Source of the DNA: Onthophagus taurus
Taxonomy: Eukaryota > Arthropoda > Insecta > Coleoptera > Scarabaeidae
Assembly (NCBI RefSeq): GCF_036711975.1
Contig: NC_091973.1
Location: 19,034,001-19,098,000, forward strand
Direction of reading: 5' to 3'
Length of the DNA stretch: 64,000 bases
The notes beneath the pieces are model-generated. The model made no database searches. It was not told where the DNA came from and saw only the letters and a list, made by a program, of their open reading frames with translations. A program made the position numbers and the translations under genes. Positions 45,201-55,608 of the stretch are shown in pieces. Positions within the stretch are counted from its first letter, which is position 1; each line of letters begins with the position of its first letter.

Positions 45201-45432
45201 TTTCAAAATCATCATCAGCGATCAACGAAATAATTGAATTATGGATTTTTATAAACTCATCATAGGTGTGACGTGAATCAGTAGCGCGAACAATAAATAA
45301 TGATTCCTGCTCAGTATTATCTATACCGTTACCAACATCTACGGTTTCAATTAATCGATTTAGAAATCCACTACGTTTCAGGATCATTTTGGGTAACTTG
45401 TCGGCCATATTTGCGAAATTTAGAAAATTCAA
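42201..45432 (-). CDS. BEL-2 Gag, protease, reverse transcriptase and RNase H start
   Basis: One open frame of about 1077 codons starts MNFLNFANMADKLPKM (an internal Met in MADKL is an equally good start, and BEL-1 gag begins at the matching place). Gag has a 1759-type domain at about residues 125-270 (LPIFSGDFKTWSSFHDLYRT) and zinc knuckles near 335-400 (CILCEDSHYLYQC, CKNCLSSRHTTNNC, CRVCNRRHHTLLH). The protease ALIDSGSMINFITEELQNRL follows near 465, and reverse transcriptase has LRVVFDASAKTSSGKSLND, DIKQMYRQILI and the catalytic NDMYVDDIVTG. Then come IARIYDPMGLITPC and RNase H LHLFSDASSVGYCAVAYLR. The frame ends in shifted sequence after IPRL. The reverse transcriptase itself looks undamaged. 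Confidence 0.95.
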
Positions 45433-45694
45433 AGTGATCGAAAATTTTTAAATTAAAAATAATAAATGACGATCTTATATAAAGGAAAAGAAACAGGTTG
45501 TTTGTTACCATAAAAGGCAACAAAAATTGGCAGATGTGCACCAGATGTTTTGCGAACACGGACGAGAACGAAACCAAAAAGAAGTAGCGACGGTAAATGT
45601 TCGAAATCTCGTCCAAAAATGGCGTATAAAATTAAATGAAATTGAATGAAAAATGAAATTAAATCCGGAAATCCGGCTCGAAGGACCAAAAAAT
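45433..45694 (-). other. BEL-2 5' leader
   Basis: Untranslated leader between the 5' LTR and gag. It carries ttttggtccttcgagccgg next to the LTR. Confidence 0.7.
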
Positions 45695-46060
45695 TGTGCG
45701 CTCTAATTATAGGCGACAATAACAGCGGAGGTGCTGGTTTCAAAAATTAGCAATAATAAAAAAAAAACAAGATGATTGTAATAAAAAAAATATAATTCTT
45801 AATTAAAAAAAATTAAATAAAACAAATGATAATTGATTAATTACCTTCTGAAGCGGCGTAGCGATGCGGTAGAGAACTAAACTGAATTTGTGGCGGATGC
45901 GTAGTATTCAAATACGGGTCAACTTAGCTGAGTCGTAATACGTAATAAATTAAAAGCGGAGTGCGTTAAGGGTGCGCATGCGGACCAAGCGGGTGAAACT
46001 CACACTGAGCGGGGGCGAATGTCGCACATGCGCACTAAAAATATATAAGCGGAGCGAACA
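45695..46060 (-). repeat. 5' LTR of BEL-2
   Basis: Direct copy of 39841-40216, lacking its 10-bp insertion. It is followed on the right by the atcta TSD. Confidence 0.9.
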
Positions 46061-46065
46061 ATCTA

Positions 46066-47040
46066 ATACACTTATAGCCTGCCTTACACATACAACCAGT
46101 TTACAATTTGGAACTCAAAAATATTTTAATAATTTAGTCTCTGCTTTGAATTCCTTAGAGGAAGGAATAACAATAGTTATTGAGTCGAGACGTATTCAAG
46201 TACATCTCGTATTAACAGCATTAATTGGAGATAACTTGGGGCTTAACACAATGATGGGATGCTAGGTCAGTTTCAGCCAATTATTTTTGTAGATTATGTA
46301 AATGTCATAAAAATAATGCCAAGTGTGGTGTAGTAGAGGATGAGTCTTTACTTAGAACTAATGAAATCTATTGGCAAGATGTTTTTGTAAATGATCCTTC
46401 CTTAACTGGGGTACGCGAGCTTTGTATTTTTAATAAATTTTCTTCGTTTAACGTAGTTGATAGTGCAGTAGTCAATATTATGCATGATTTATTTGAAGGA
46501 ATCTGTCATGTAGAACTGTGTAGTATTTTAAACCATTTTATGCATGGCAAAAGCTATTTTACTTTGGATACTCTCAATGATCGAAAAAAAAAGTCCAGTA
46601 TCATTATTCGGATGCTAGTAGTATGTCTGTGAATATTACGACTAAATGTTTAATGAACTCAAAATTAAAAATGTCAGCAAGTGAAATGCTTGCATTTTTG
46701 CACTATCTACCTCTTATGATTGGAGATTTTTTTCCGGACGACGAACCTACTTGAAAAGTTTTAATATTGCTTATAAAGTTAGTTAACGCATGTCTTTTAC
46801 CATCGTATAATGAAAAACAACTTTCCTAGCTTAGTGGGATCATAACATTGCATCATGAAACATATATATATCTGTGTTTCGCACTGATCTCACACCTAAG
46901 CAGCAGTTCACTGTTCATTATCCATTTGTAATTCAAAAATTAGGTCCTCTAAAGCGATTATGGACAATGAGACAAGAAGCTAAACACAAACAAACTAAAG
47001 CATACTTACACATCGTCACAAATCGAAGGAATGTGCTTAT
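46066..47040 (+). pseudogene. EnSpm/CACTA-like transposase, 3' part
   Basis: It continues the frame of 39840 once BEL-2 is removed: TLIACLTHTTSLQFGTQKYF, VHLVLTALIGDNLGLNTMMG. After a stop it goes on SFSANYFCRLCKCHK, LLRTNEIYWQDVFVNDPSL, ELCIFNKFSSFNVVDS and VVNIMHDLFEGICHVELCSI. The MHDLFEG box after a CRLCK pair is a hallmark of this transposase group. Later pieces in shifted frames are DLTPKQQFTVHYPFVIQKLG and LWTMRQEAKHKQTK, ending near 47040. Stops at 46263 and from 46633 on make it a pseudogene. Confidence 0.65.
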
Positions 47041-47316
47041 TTCTAATTATTAGAAATACTTATTAATAATTTATATTAATTATTTCTTACCGTCAAATCA
47101 ACGAGAAAAGAATTGTAACAGTTATGCATCATGTGGAAAAAGATTGAGAAACGAAAATTGATAAAAATTAACAAAATTGATTGGAGACTCGAACGATTAA
47201 AGAAAACTGAATGGAATGACGATTCAGTTTCTTTAATCGTTCGAGTACAGTAAGAGACGGTAAGAAATAATTATTCCTTAAATTTTTAACACCTAATTTT
47301 TTATTATCACCTTAGT

Positions 47317-47359
47317 TGTACCTGAAGACGCTCTAATAAAGCGAAACAATTGTTGTACA
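47317..47359 (+). ncRNA. Hammerhead-ribozyme-like motif 3
   Basis: Stem I is TGTAC/GTACA (47317-47321 with 47355-47359). Then CTGAAGA, one extra C, stem II GCT/AGC around a seven-base loop, GAAA, the palindrome CAATTG as stem III, and TT. Stem sequences differ from motifs 1 and 2 at all three stems, but the complementarity is kept. Confidence 0.55.
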
Positions 47360-47925
47360 TATCCTCTAAGAAATTTACATCATTGTGGAATTTTTTTGAT
47401 ATCATTCCTTACATTACTTTTTAACCAATTTTATCCACATTAAAAAGCTGGATGAACCCACTTTGTCTTTTATTGTAAATAAGCCAAAAAATGTTGTCAC
47501 ACATATTTTTACTTCCGCTGATATCAACATTCCACCAACCAACATAGTTACGTTACATGATTTTTCATTAGCAGTTAAATTAAAATCACAATCATTTGTT
47601 TAATAAGTCGTTTTATACATATACAGCTGTCCGTATATTACGGGTCACCTGCATACAATATAAAATAATTTAAGTTGTTTTTTATTTATTGTTTAAGTAT
47701 TGGTTACTGTTTATGTTTTATATTGTTTATGTTGCTGCATTAATAGTTTGATTTATTTTTATGTACTTACCGGTTTAAGTAAACATTTAGTTTTGCTTTA
47801 AAACGTTTATTGCGAATATATTATTATAATAAACTTAAAATGCATTGTATGTTATTTATTTCCTCTACATAGTTAGCAAAATGAACTACACATTAGTACG
47901 ATAAAAACATCGAATATCAAGTGGT
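47360..47925. other. AT-rich spacer
   Basis: I see a short stretch with protein-like bias (47440-47600, KLDEPTLSFIVNKPKNVV and INIPPTNIVTLHDFSLAVKL) that may be the last remnant of the EnSpm-like gene. Nothing else is supported. Confidence 0.3.
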
Positions 47926-48310
47926 AAAGTGAATAATGTCTTTAGAAAATATAGCTACACTATATAAAAAATTGATTTAATTTATGTAGTCAAAATAACA
48001 AGTACAATTTGTTAAAGTAGTTCAAGACTTGCAATAATGCTACTACAAGCATTAGTAAAATTATCTAAGCATTGTGGTAAAGTGAATAATATTTTTTAGA
48101 AAACATAGCTACATGCTGTAGAAAATTAACTTAATTTATTTAGTCAAAATAATAAATTCTATTTGCTAAAATACATATTTTCCATAAAGCAAACTTCTAC
48201 TTACACTAGTAAATTTTACAATTAAGTAGCAAAACAATTAAGTTAAAGTAGTTAAGGTAATTTGAGACTTTTGATAATGCTACTACAAACATTAATAAAA
48301 TTATTTAAAA
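47926..48310. repeat. Imperfect tandem repeat, about 145-bp period
   Basis: gtggtaaagtgaataat occurs near 47929 and 48074. aataatgctactacaa occurs near 48033 and 48274. Units share gaaaayatagctaca and ttagtcaaaataa. AT-rich and without coding potential. Confidence 0.65.
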
Positions 48311-48569
48311 CATTTGCTGTTTCACTTGTTCCATATTGTCTAATTTCAAATGGTTAATATATCTACACTAACTAGAAAGCTAATTTTGGACCACGAACTT
48401 TAGATATTTTATATCAATGTTTAAATGATTTATATAAAATATTTTTCTCGGTGCGAGTATGTAACTAAGATAAGCATGTTTTTTTTTTAAGTGAGTCCCT
48501 ACTTTTCAGGTAAATTTGACCATAAAAGGATCCTGTCAACTTACGTGCAAACTTGCCGCAATTGTTTTT

Positions 48570-49500
48570 AATTGTAGTGAACATTATATGAAGGATATAG
48601 TTGAAGGGATGGGGAAAAAATCGGTTATTATACTGCACAAAATTTTAAAGTCAGCTATAAAATGTGGGTAAATCGGCAAAACCAAAATAGACAAGAGAAG
48701 AAGACCAGTTCCACAAGAAGCAGACGCAGACAACGGAAATGTTGAAGAAATATTACAAGAAGAATTAATTAGAAGACGAGAAGTGGTATTTAGATTGTTA
48801 AAGAAAACAAGGGATGAAGCCAGGACAATTCAGGATGAAACCAGAGGCCAACATACTAATTAAAATTAGAAACAACAAAGATTATTTAGAATAACAGCTT
48901 CAAATTTTGGATTAGTTTGTAAGCGAAGGCCATCTACATCACCAAAGAACCTACATACTTAAAATTTTATTAGAAAGTTCTTTTCGTGGTAACAAAGCGA
49001 TTCACTACACTGTTAATACGAAAATACCGCACTAAAAGAATTTGAAGCTGTTACATGTAGACATGTAGACACTTGTGGTTTATATGTTGGTCAAGAGGAG
49101 TTCTTCGTTTTAGGTGCGAGTCCAGATGGTATAATCCACAGTAAGAATGCTATACTGAAAATAAAGTGCCCGTATAATCTAAGAGATATGTCGGTAGAAG
49201 ACGGGATACATGCCAAGAAAATTAATATATTAGAATTAAGAAATGGTCAATTAAAATTAAAGACACTACATAAGTATTACTACCAAATACAAGGGCAACT
49301 TTATGTCACAGAAAAGAAGACATGTCATTTTATGGTATAGAGCCCAGTAGGACCGCCGCACATAGAAGAAATTGACAAAGATGATGATTTTTGGAATAGA
49401 AAAATGAAAAGTTATCCAGAATTTTTTTTCCAAACGCTTAATAGAGAAAATAAAATACCAACATGCTATCTAACCATAAATTTGTTACTAAGTTTCTAAG
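48570..49500 (+). pseudogene. YqaJ-type viral recombinase/exonuclease domain protein, decayed
   Basis: Recognisable parts in order are EHYMKDIVEGMGKKS (48588), a basic stretch with KTKIDKRRRPVPQEADADNG and VVFRLLKKTRDEARTIQDET, then LFRITASNFGLVCKRRPST (48885). The core follows: CGLYVGQEEFFVLGASPDG, ILKIKCPYNLRDMS, LKTLHKYYYQIQGQLYVTEK, then a stop, and DDDFWNRKMKSYPEFFFQ. In this family SPDG supplies an acidic metal ligand and an E-x-K motif follows. Here E-x-K reads K-I-K, so the catalytic Glu is lost. Such proteins often accompany insect DNA transposons, including Mutator-like ones. Frameshifts near 48980 and a stop at 49338 confirm decay. Confidence 0.75.
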
Positions 49501-49756
49501 TAATTCTTGGAACTTAAAAATGAAAACCAGTTAAATTTTTTTCTAAAAATTAAATGTTAAATAAAATTATTAAACAACCATTATAATGTTATTGTTGTAG
49601 TTTTTCTCGATTTTGTTAACTATACCTGAATATTTATGACATTTTTCACCAATAAAATTTTATCTGAAATTATTTTTGGTTATCATTTTTGATTCTAGTA
49701 ATATTATTGAATGAGTATTTCAGCAAATTGCTCCAGCAATAAACACTTCAAATTCC

Positions 49757-50020
49757 GTGAATAATAAAAATAATTCTTCAAAATCTTTAAATTCTTTTAT
49801 TATAAATCTTAATGAAAAAGTCGCGCTAGATGAAGTTTCTCTTAAAGTCGATATTTGCGATAATAAAAGCTCAAACTTGTTGGTTGATAGTGGAAGTCAG
49901 ATAAGCATTATAAAAAGGGGTCATGTTAATCCTAACGCTAGTTGTTACACTGACTATAATGCCGAATTAAAAGGAATCAGTAAAAATACAATTTCCTCCT
50001 ACGGAATTTGTATTATTTAA
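49757..50020 (+). pseudogene. Retroviral-type aspartic protease fragment
   Basis: The 87-codon frame reads VALDEVSLKVDICDNKSSN, LLVDSGSQISIIK (the DSG catalytic motif), then NAELKGISKNTISSYGICII. This is the protease of an LTR retroelement, probably Gypsy-type. The flanking gag and polymerase are absent. A LINE tail abuts it at 50020. Confidence 0.6.
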
Positions 50021-52556
50021 TTAATAATAATAAACTTTATTGTGCACCATAAGACTCTGCATATTTAAGAAAAAAAAAAAAATACATGAATTAAAAACAA
50101 AAGGGCACAAAAGGCGGGTTCCAGACTGTAGTCTGTTCTAAAAAACCTATAATCAAAAAAAAAGAAAAAAAACAAAACAAACAAAAAAAAATAATAATAT
50201 ACAGAAAAAAGCAAAAAATAAAGTAGTATATACGCAAAGAAAAAAAAAAACAATATAAAAGTAATACTAATACAAGCAAAATACAAATAATAATATAAAA
50301 AAACATAACCAACGGAGACAACAGGATGCACACCAAATGCAAGATCATAAACAAAAAAAAATATTAAAAAAAACAAGACAGCACTGTAAAGGGGACAAAT
50401 TTAAGTGGCCTGCAAACCTACCAGTCTTTCACCTACCACCTTTTGAAACCTGTCGCACTTAACTGTCGAACCGACAATAGCAGGCTTCCGTAAGATTTGT
50501 AGACATGATAGGTGAAAGAGCGCTGGAACAGTGATGTTCTGTACTTTGGTGGCACGATTGCAAGAGCAAACCTGGTTGGATATCTCCCATCTTCTGACTT
50601 AAAAGTTATTTTATCATAGAGGTACCGCGGCGTCCGAGTTTTAACGATCTTGTGAAAAAGCATCAAGCTAAGCAGTTCGCGCCTAGAGCTCATTTTCAAC
50701 CAGTTTGCATCCTTGAGTCTGTGCGATACTCGGTCCTACTTCCTAATGTAAATATTCGTAAATATATCGGAGACAATTCTGTATTTTTTGTATACGGTAA
50801 GACGTATCCATGTTGATTGCAGCGCGATAGATAGGTGTCATATAATTAAAGTGTGATAAGACATATGTATCACATAACTGTTTTTTAACATTATGTGATA
50901 AATAAGACCGATTAGGATATAGCTTCCTTAGACATAAATATGCCTTTTTGATATATTCATTGATCTGTCCACGATACCTAAAACTAGGGTCGAGCGTTAA
51001 GCCTAAGCACTTCACACTATCCACGCGCTGCAAACGTGTATCCTCCAATTTGATATCAATATCAACCCGCCCAATCCCCAGAGTAGTTCCAAAACAAATC
51101 CACATTGATTTCTCAGGGTTAATTTTTAATTGATGATAATTAGCAAACTTCTGAATATCCCGTAAGTCCTTATTTAAGCTTAGCTCTACATCATGACTCC
51201 TGCAACAAGGAAACGACTGATACCCCTGAATGTCATCGGCGTACATATTAATTTTGGAAGAAGTCAACAAGGAGGCAAATCTCGACGTGTAAAGAGCAAA
51301 CAGAAGTGGCCCCAAGACCGAGCCCTGCGGAACACCCGAACGTACACCAACCTCCCGCGACACTTGATCTCCAACTTTAACTTTTTGTGTCCTACCCGTC
51401 AAATAGTTTTCTATTAATGACACGGCACTTCGTCCCAGTCCGAAAAATCCTAAAATACGACAAAGTAATGTATGACTAATGGTATCGAAGGCCTAAGAAA
51501 AGTCCAAGAGTACCACCGCAGTCAGCATGCCCTTATCGGACGCACTCAAAACATCATCCGTGAGCCCCAACATGGCTGTAGTACAACTATGATTTGCACG
51601 AAAGCCAGATTGCTGGACAGGTAACAAGCTGTTCTGTTCAACATAAGAAACTAACTGTTTTTTCATGATTTTCTCTAAAATCTTAGACATAGTTGGTAGG
51701 ATACTGATCGGACGTAGATCTCTATAATCAACTGGGTTCTGTTTCTTTGATAAAGGAAGTATGACAGCTCGCTTCCACTGGTCAGGAAAAATATTTTCAA
51801 CCAAGCAAGAGTTCAATATGTGCGCCAAATACGGTAGTATTGTGGGGCTATTAGTAGTGAAGTTACGCAAGTCTTTATAATAGTTCCAATGGGAGATATT
51901 GCCTGTTTTTCTGAATTTGGATTTCGCCTGGTCTCTTAAACGCATCATGAATTTAATGTTATCCGTTAGCAAAGGAGCATTAGGCTTTGTGAACTTACGT
52001 AACCTTAAAGGAGCATGAACGTCAAACAAATGAACTATCTCCTGAGTAAAATACTGAATTTTATCATTTACATCGTGCATATAAAATATTTTATTGAAAG
52101 CCAAATTACCCAAATCAGAAATGAAAGATAACTGATCAATATTCTTCAATGACCTAACAAATTTAAACATTGGTTCAACTACTTGGCGACCATATTTCAT
52201 GATCTGAAAAATCACAAGGTAATACACCACTACAATCTACAATGGACAAGTCAAACGCAAAAATTAGATCTAAAAGTGTTGATGTTGTCATTGTAACTCT
52301 GGTGGGATCATCTATTAACTGAATGCCTCCCAAAGACTCAAAAAAAGACAAAATATAATCTGTATCTTTACTATCGGATTTCAACAAATAAATATTAAAA
52401 TCGCCACAGCATAACACTTTGTTCGTCAACATCAATATGTCAGGCAAAGAGGTTTCAAGCTCATCTAAAAAAGTTTTATAATATTCGTAAGGGGGTTTAT
52501 ACACACAACCCACGCAAACATTCTCAGATCCAGCGGCTATCTTCAGCCAAAGCTGC
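50021..52556 (-). pseudogene. LINE-3: CR1/Jockey-type endonuclease/reverse transcriptase, 5'-truncated
   Basis: On the minus strand the endonuclease enters at about 52550 (LWLKIAAGSENVCVGCVYKP). It has VLCCGDFNIYLL and CDFSDHEIW, then shifts frame. Reverse transcriptase runs from 52230: YRDLRPISILPTMSKILEKI, QQSGFRANHSCTTAMLG, VVLLDFS. A stop at 51493 follows, then GVPQGSVLGPLLFALYTSRF and INMYADDIQGYQSF (catalytic YADD near 51240) down to 50743. The C-terminal part (50699-50433) is in another frame. The 3' end is A/T-rich, with ATAAAGTTTATTATTATT before the protease fragment, a simple-repeat tail as in CR1-like LINEs. Three lesions are visible. It belongs to another subfamily than LINE-1 and LINE-2. 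Confidence 0.85.
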
Positions 52557-52558
52557 TA

Positions 52559-53010
52559 GTAGTATAGAAACGCCGATTCTAAACCGGAAATTGCACCTCC
52601 GCACCTCCGTGACGTCATCAATCCAATGTAAAAGGATAGAGAAGGGTACCAACCTACGGCTGAGGTGAAAAAAAAATAGGTAGGTATTGGAAAAGTAACT
52701 AGATCTGGTGACTTTTTTAAAAAGTAACGCGCCACCTAGTGGCTGGTAGTGGAACTAAACCATTACCAACAAGGTAGACTGTTACCTTTTTTAAAAAAGT
52801 AACGCGCCACCTAGTGGTTGGTAGTGGAACTAAACCACTACCAACCACGTAGACTGTTACTTTTTTTAAAAAATCACCAGGTCTAGTTACCAACCTATTT
52901 TTTCCCCCAAGCCTTTGGTTGACTCCCCTCCCTATCCTTTTACATTGGGCGGATGACGTCACGGAGGTGCGGAGGTGCGACAACTTCCTGTCTAGAACCG
53001 GCGTTTCTGA
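52559..53010. mobile_element. Full-length foldback MITE with TGACGTCA near both ends
   Basis: The left end agaaacgccgattctaaacc is inverted at the right as agaaccggcgtttct. Further in, cacctccgcacctccgtgac and tttacattg are also mirrored, so the element is almost one palindrome of about 450 bp. The middle holds two tandem copies of gtaacgcgccacctagtgg. A truncated copy lies at 27946-28216. No TSD is evident. Confidence 0.75.
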
Positions 53011-53215
53011 AAGATGGCGCGTTGAACGCATAAAGGCGTGCCTCACAACTCTTGAATGCGCGTGCGCAGGAACTTAGGAATATTCCGGAAAATAATAATA
53101 ACACAATTTAATTTTCCCCCCCAATCAACCCAATAATAGTATTAATAAACATTTTTATAATAATAATAAACATTACATAATAAATAGTAAAAAAAAAATA
53201 ATAAAAACCTTAATG

Positions 53216-53462
53216 TTATGGTACTTTTTTTACAAATTCAATTATATGAGCGGGCTTCGGTTTACCAATATCCTTTATTATTATTAGATAGATTGATCTT
53301 GTAACCTTCTTGATCGGTAATATCCTTAGCGAGCCGGGTAAGTAAAAGAAAAACGTTGAGAAGGCCATGCGCAGCTCGTAAGACGTTTTTTCCATGAACA
53401 ATAGATAGGGTAAATTCATCCAACTCAACTTCGAATAAATTTTTTCGTTGGTTTAAACTCAC
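53216..53462 (-). other. Unidentified minus-strand open frame, possible exon
   Basis: The 66-codon frame starts MSLNQRKNLFEVELDEFTLS, continues VHGKNVLRAAHGLLNVFLLL and DITDQEGYKINLS, and is followed after a GTAAAC donor-like site by KPKPAHIIEFVKKVP in the next frame. The mix of charged and hydrophobic residues looks like real protein. A tgtgag acceptor-like site precedes it. I recognise no family. It may be a further exon of the repeated small-gene region. Confidence 0.3.
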
Positions 53463-54070
53463 AAAGATCGTAAAAAAAACACAGAGACATTGCGCGCGGT
53501 TTACGTTTGACGCGTTCGGTTTCTAAAGTAAAACTGATTATGAGTTACGCGATACAATGCTTTCCTCGCCGGGCGGAAGTGGTGTAAAATTACGACGCGG
53601 CGCATCGCCAAGGTGCAATACACCTCGCCGACGGAAGTGTTAAATTACCTAGCGGCTGCAATAATGCTGAGCAATGGAATAATTGACCTAAATGAAATGG
53701 TATTGTATAATTAATATTAAGGAAGTAAAAAAATAATACAAATTATAAAATTGTTTTAATGCATTTTCAGTAACAAAAATGATGTACGTGAAAAAAAATA
53801 CATTTAAATAAAAGACGGAAAAGGTTTAAATAATACAATTTAATTTTCTCAATTAACCTAATTTAAATATATTGAAACATTTTAAAATAAAAATTACAAA
53901 TAGATAAAACTCATTTACTCATTTCATTGAATTTAAGCGGATTGAATTGATGGCTGTAAGGTGAAATAGAAACAACAAAATGATTTGTTTAAGACATACA
54001 TTTATTATTATTTATTTTTTTAAGTCACTACATATCCTGGAGCGCCCATCCCCATTACCTTGTTTGTACA
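53463..54070. other. Repeat-bearing spacer
   Basis: It contains gaggtgtaaa-type and tgctgagcaatggaataatt segments related to 62440-62560, and aataatacaatttaatttt segments related to 62040-62130. No supported gene. Confidence 0.4.
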
Positions 54071-55198
54071 TCCTCAAACACAAAAAAGAAAAAATTAATA
54101 ATAATATTGTAAAGCAAAAGAAAAAAACAAGGACTTACAATCAACCTCCTCCATCCGATTAATTATTACCCCTCGTGAAGTTGGAGACAGGGATCTGGGG
54201 CTATCATATAACCCCACTATGAAAAAATATTGAGAAAATAAAATAATACTACAAAGCAAAATAAAAAAAAATAACGACTTACGATCCCGCATTTTCATCT
54301 CGTCTATGATCGTCCTAATGTTGGAGGAGGATGAGGAGGAGGAGGAGGAGGAGGAGGAGGATGAAGATTCATAATCATCTTCCTCACATTCCGCTAAGAA
54401 AAAAGGAAAAATTAATAATAATATTGTAAAGCAAAAGAAAAAAAACAAGGACTTACAATCAACCTCCTCCATCCGATTAATTATTACCCCTCGTGAAGTT
54501 GGAGACGGGGATCTAGGGCTATCATATAACCCCACTATGAAAAAAGATTGAGAAAATAAAATAATACTATAAAGCAAAATAAAAAAATAACGACTTACGA
54601 TCCCGCATTTCCATCTCGTCGATGTTGGAGGAGGATGAGGAGGAGGAGGAGGGGGAGGAGCAGGATGAAGATTCATTATCATCATCCTCACATTCCGCTA
54701 AGAAAAAAGAAAAAATTAATAATAATATTGTAAAGCAAAAGAAAAAAAACAAGGACTTCCAATCAACCTCCTCCATCCGATTAATTATTACCCCTCGTGA
54801 AGTTGGAGACGGGGATCTGGGGCTATCATATAACCCCACCATGAAAAAATATTGAGAAAATAAAATAATACTATAAAGCAAAATAAAAAAAAATAACGAC
54901 TTACGATCCCGCATTTCCATCTCGTCTATGATCCTCCTAATGTTGAAGGAGGATGAGGAGGAGGAGGAGGAGGAGGAAGACGCTAAAAAAGAAAAAAATA
55001 AAAAATAAATTCGAGAAACTTGTTGTTTATAAATCTTTTTAACGACTCGAAAGTTCAGGACTTCAAAATTTATTGAAAATATTGATGATATATTTTGCAA
55101 AACTTACCTACAACCACTTCCACCTCAAATTTGTATTTCCGGATGGTCATTGTACCATCCGGATTTTCTCTAACGTGGAGTAAATATTCAAGATCCAT
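54071..55198 (-). CDS. Small gene built of three tandem two-exon modules, all phase 1
   Basis: Exon 1 (55198-55108, 91 nt) encodes MDLEYLLHVRENPDGTMTIR and ends at a GTAAGT donor in phase 1. Six module exons follow. Type A: 54982-54905, 54697-54599, 54393-54283 (78, 99, 111 nt; acidic and Ser-rich, ending EMxMRD). Type B: 54838-54761, 54534-54457, 54216-54139 (each 78 nt; LYDSPRSPSPTSRGVIIN and RMEEVD). All lengths are multiples of three and all junctions phase 1, so modules can be gained or skipped in frame. Splicing after the last B exon (acceptor at 54072) makes a TGA at once, giving about 204 residues. In the first B exon the acceptor (GG for AG) and donor (GG for GT) are both mutated. 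A TATAAATA box lies about 45 bp upstream of the ATG. Family unknown. Exon structure is inferred, not proven. Confidence 0.5.
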
Positions 55199-55284
55199 TT
55201 TAACTTACTTTAACAATGATAGATGAAAATGATCACATCGTATTTATACTTAATTTTTACGTAAGAGAGGGGAAAAAATATTTC

Positions 55285-55608
55285 TCTTTTTTATATATTA
55301 GACTAGCAACATAAAGATCGGATTCGGTTTATTACATGATTAAACAGTTTTTGTTATTAGAATAGTGAGAAAGCATCAGATTTAGTTTATTACGGGAAAT
55401 TGTAAACCAATGACTTTTGAATTTCAATAAAATATTATTCCATCCGCTATCGATATAATTTGATCAGAAACTGATCTGTTTTATTCGATATATTCCTAAG
55501 CGGGAACTTAAGCGTGCGTATTCAAGCATCACAACTTAAATTTCGTGCGGTTATAATTTAAATCTATTTTTTTAATTTGTATTATTTGCATTACAGCCAA
55601 CTTAAATG
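55285..55608. repeat. Repeat R, copy 1 (inverted partner 63677-64000)
   Basis: 324 bp from tcttttttatatattagact to attacagccaacttaaatg. The reverse complement is at 63677-64000 with only about two differences. It lies directly upstream of the modular minus-strand gene and includes a TATATAAAAAAG box on that strand. Confidence 0.9.

Larger units (their letters stand above)
39841..46060 (-). mobile_element. BEL-2: young BEL/Pao retrotransposon, nearly complete
   Basis: LTRs lie at 39841-40216 and 45695-46060. They differ by a handful of substitutions and a 10-bp insertion. They start tgtgcgctct and end gcgaaca as read on the + strand. A perfect 5-bp TSD, atcta, lies at 39836-39840 and 46061-46065. 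Joining the flanks restores the EnSpm-like frame (REASKLSNTLIACL). The + strand ccggctcgaaggacca next to the right LTR is the BEL leader seen in BEL-1. Pol has two frameshifts and an altered integrase catalytic residue. Confidence 0.95.

Noticed and set aside
50065..50376. Phe/Leu-rich 103-codon minus-strand frame
   Set aside because: It is produced by A-rich low-complexity sequence in the 3' untranslated part of LINE-3.
54095..55100. Two long minus-strand ORFs with repeated transmembrane-like segments
   Set aside because: They read through introns of the modular exon gene; splice signals and exon phases explain the repeat better, though intron retention is kept as a possibility in the findings.
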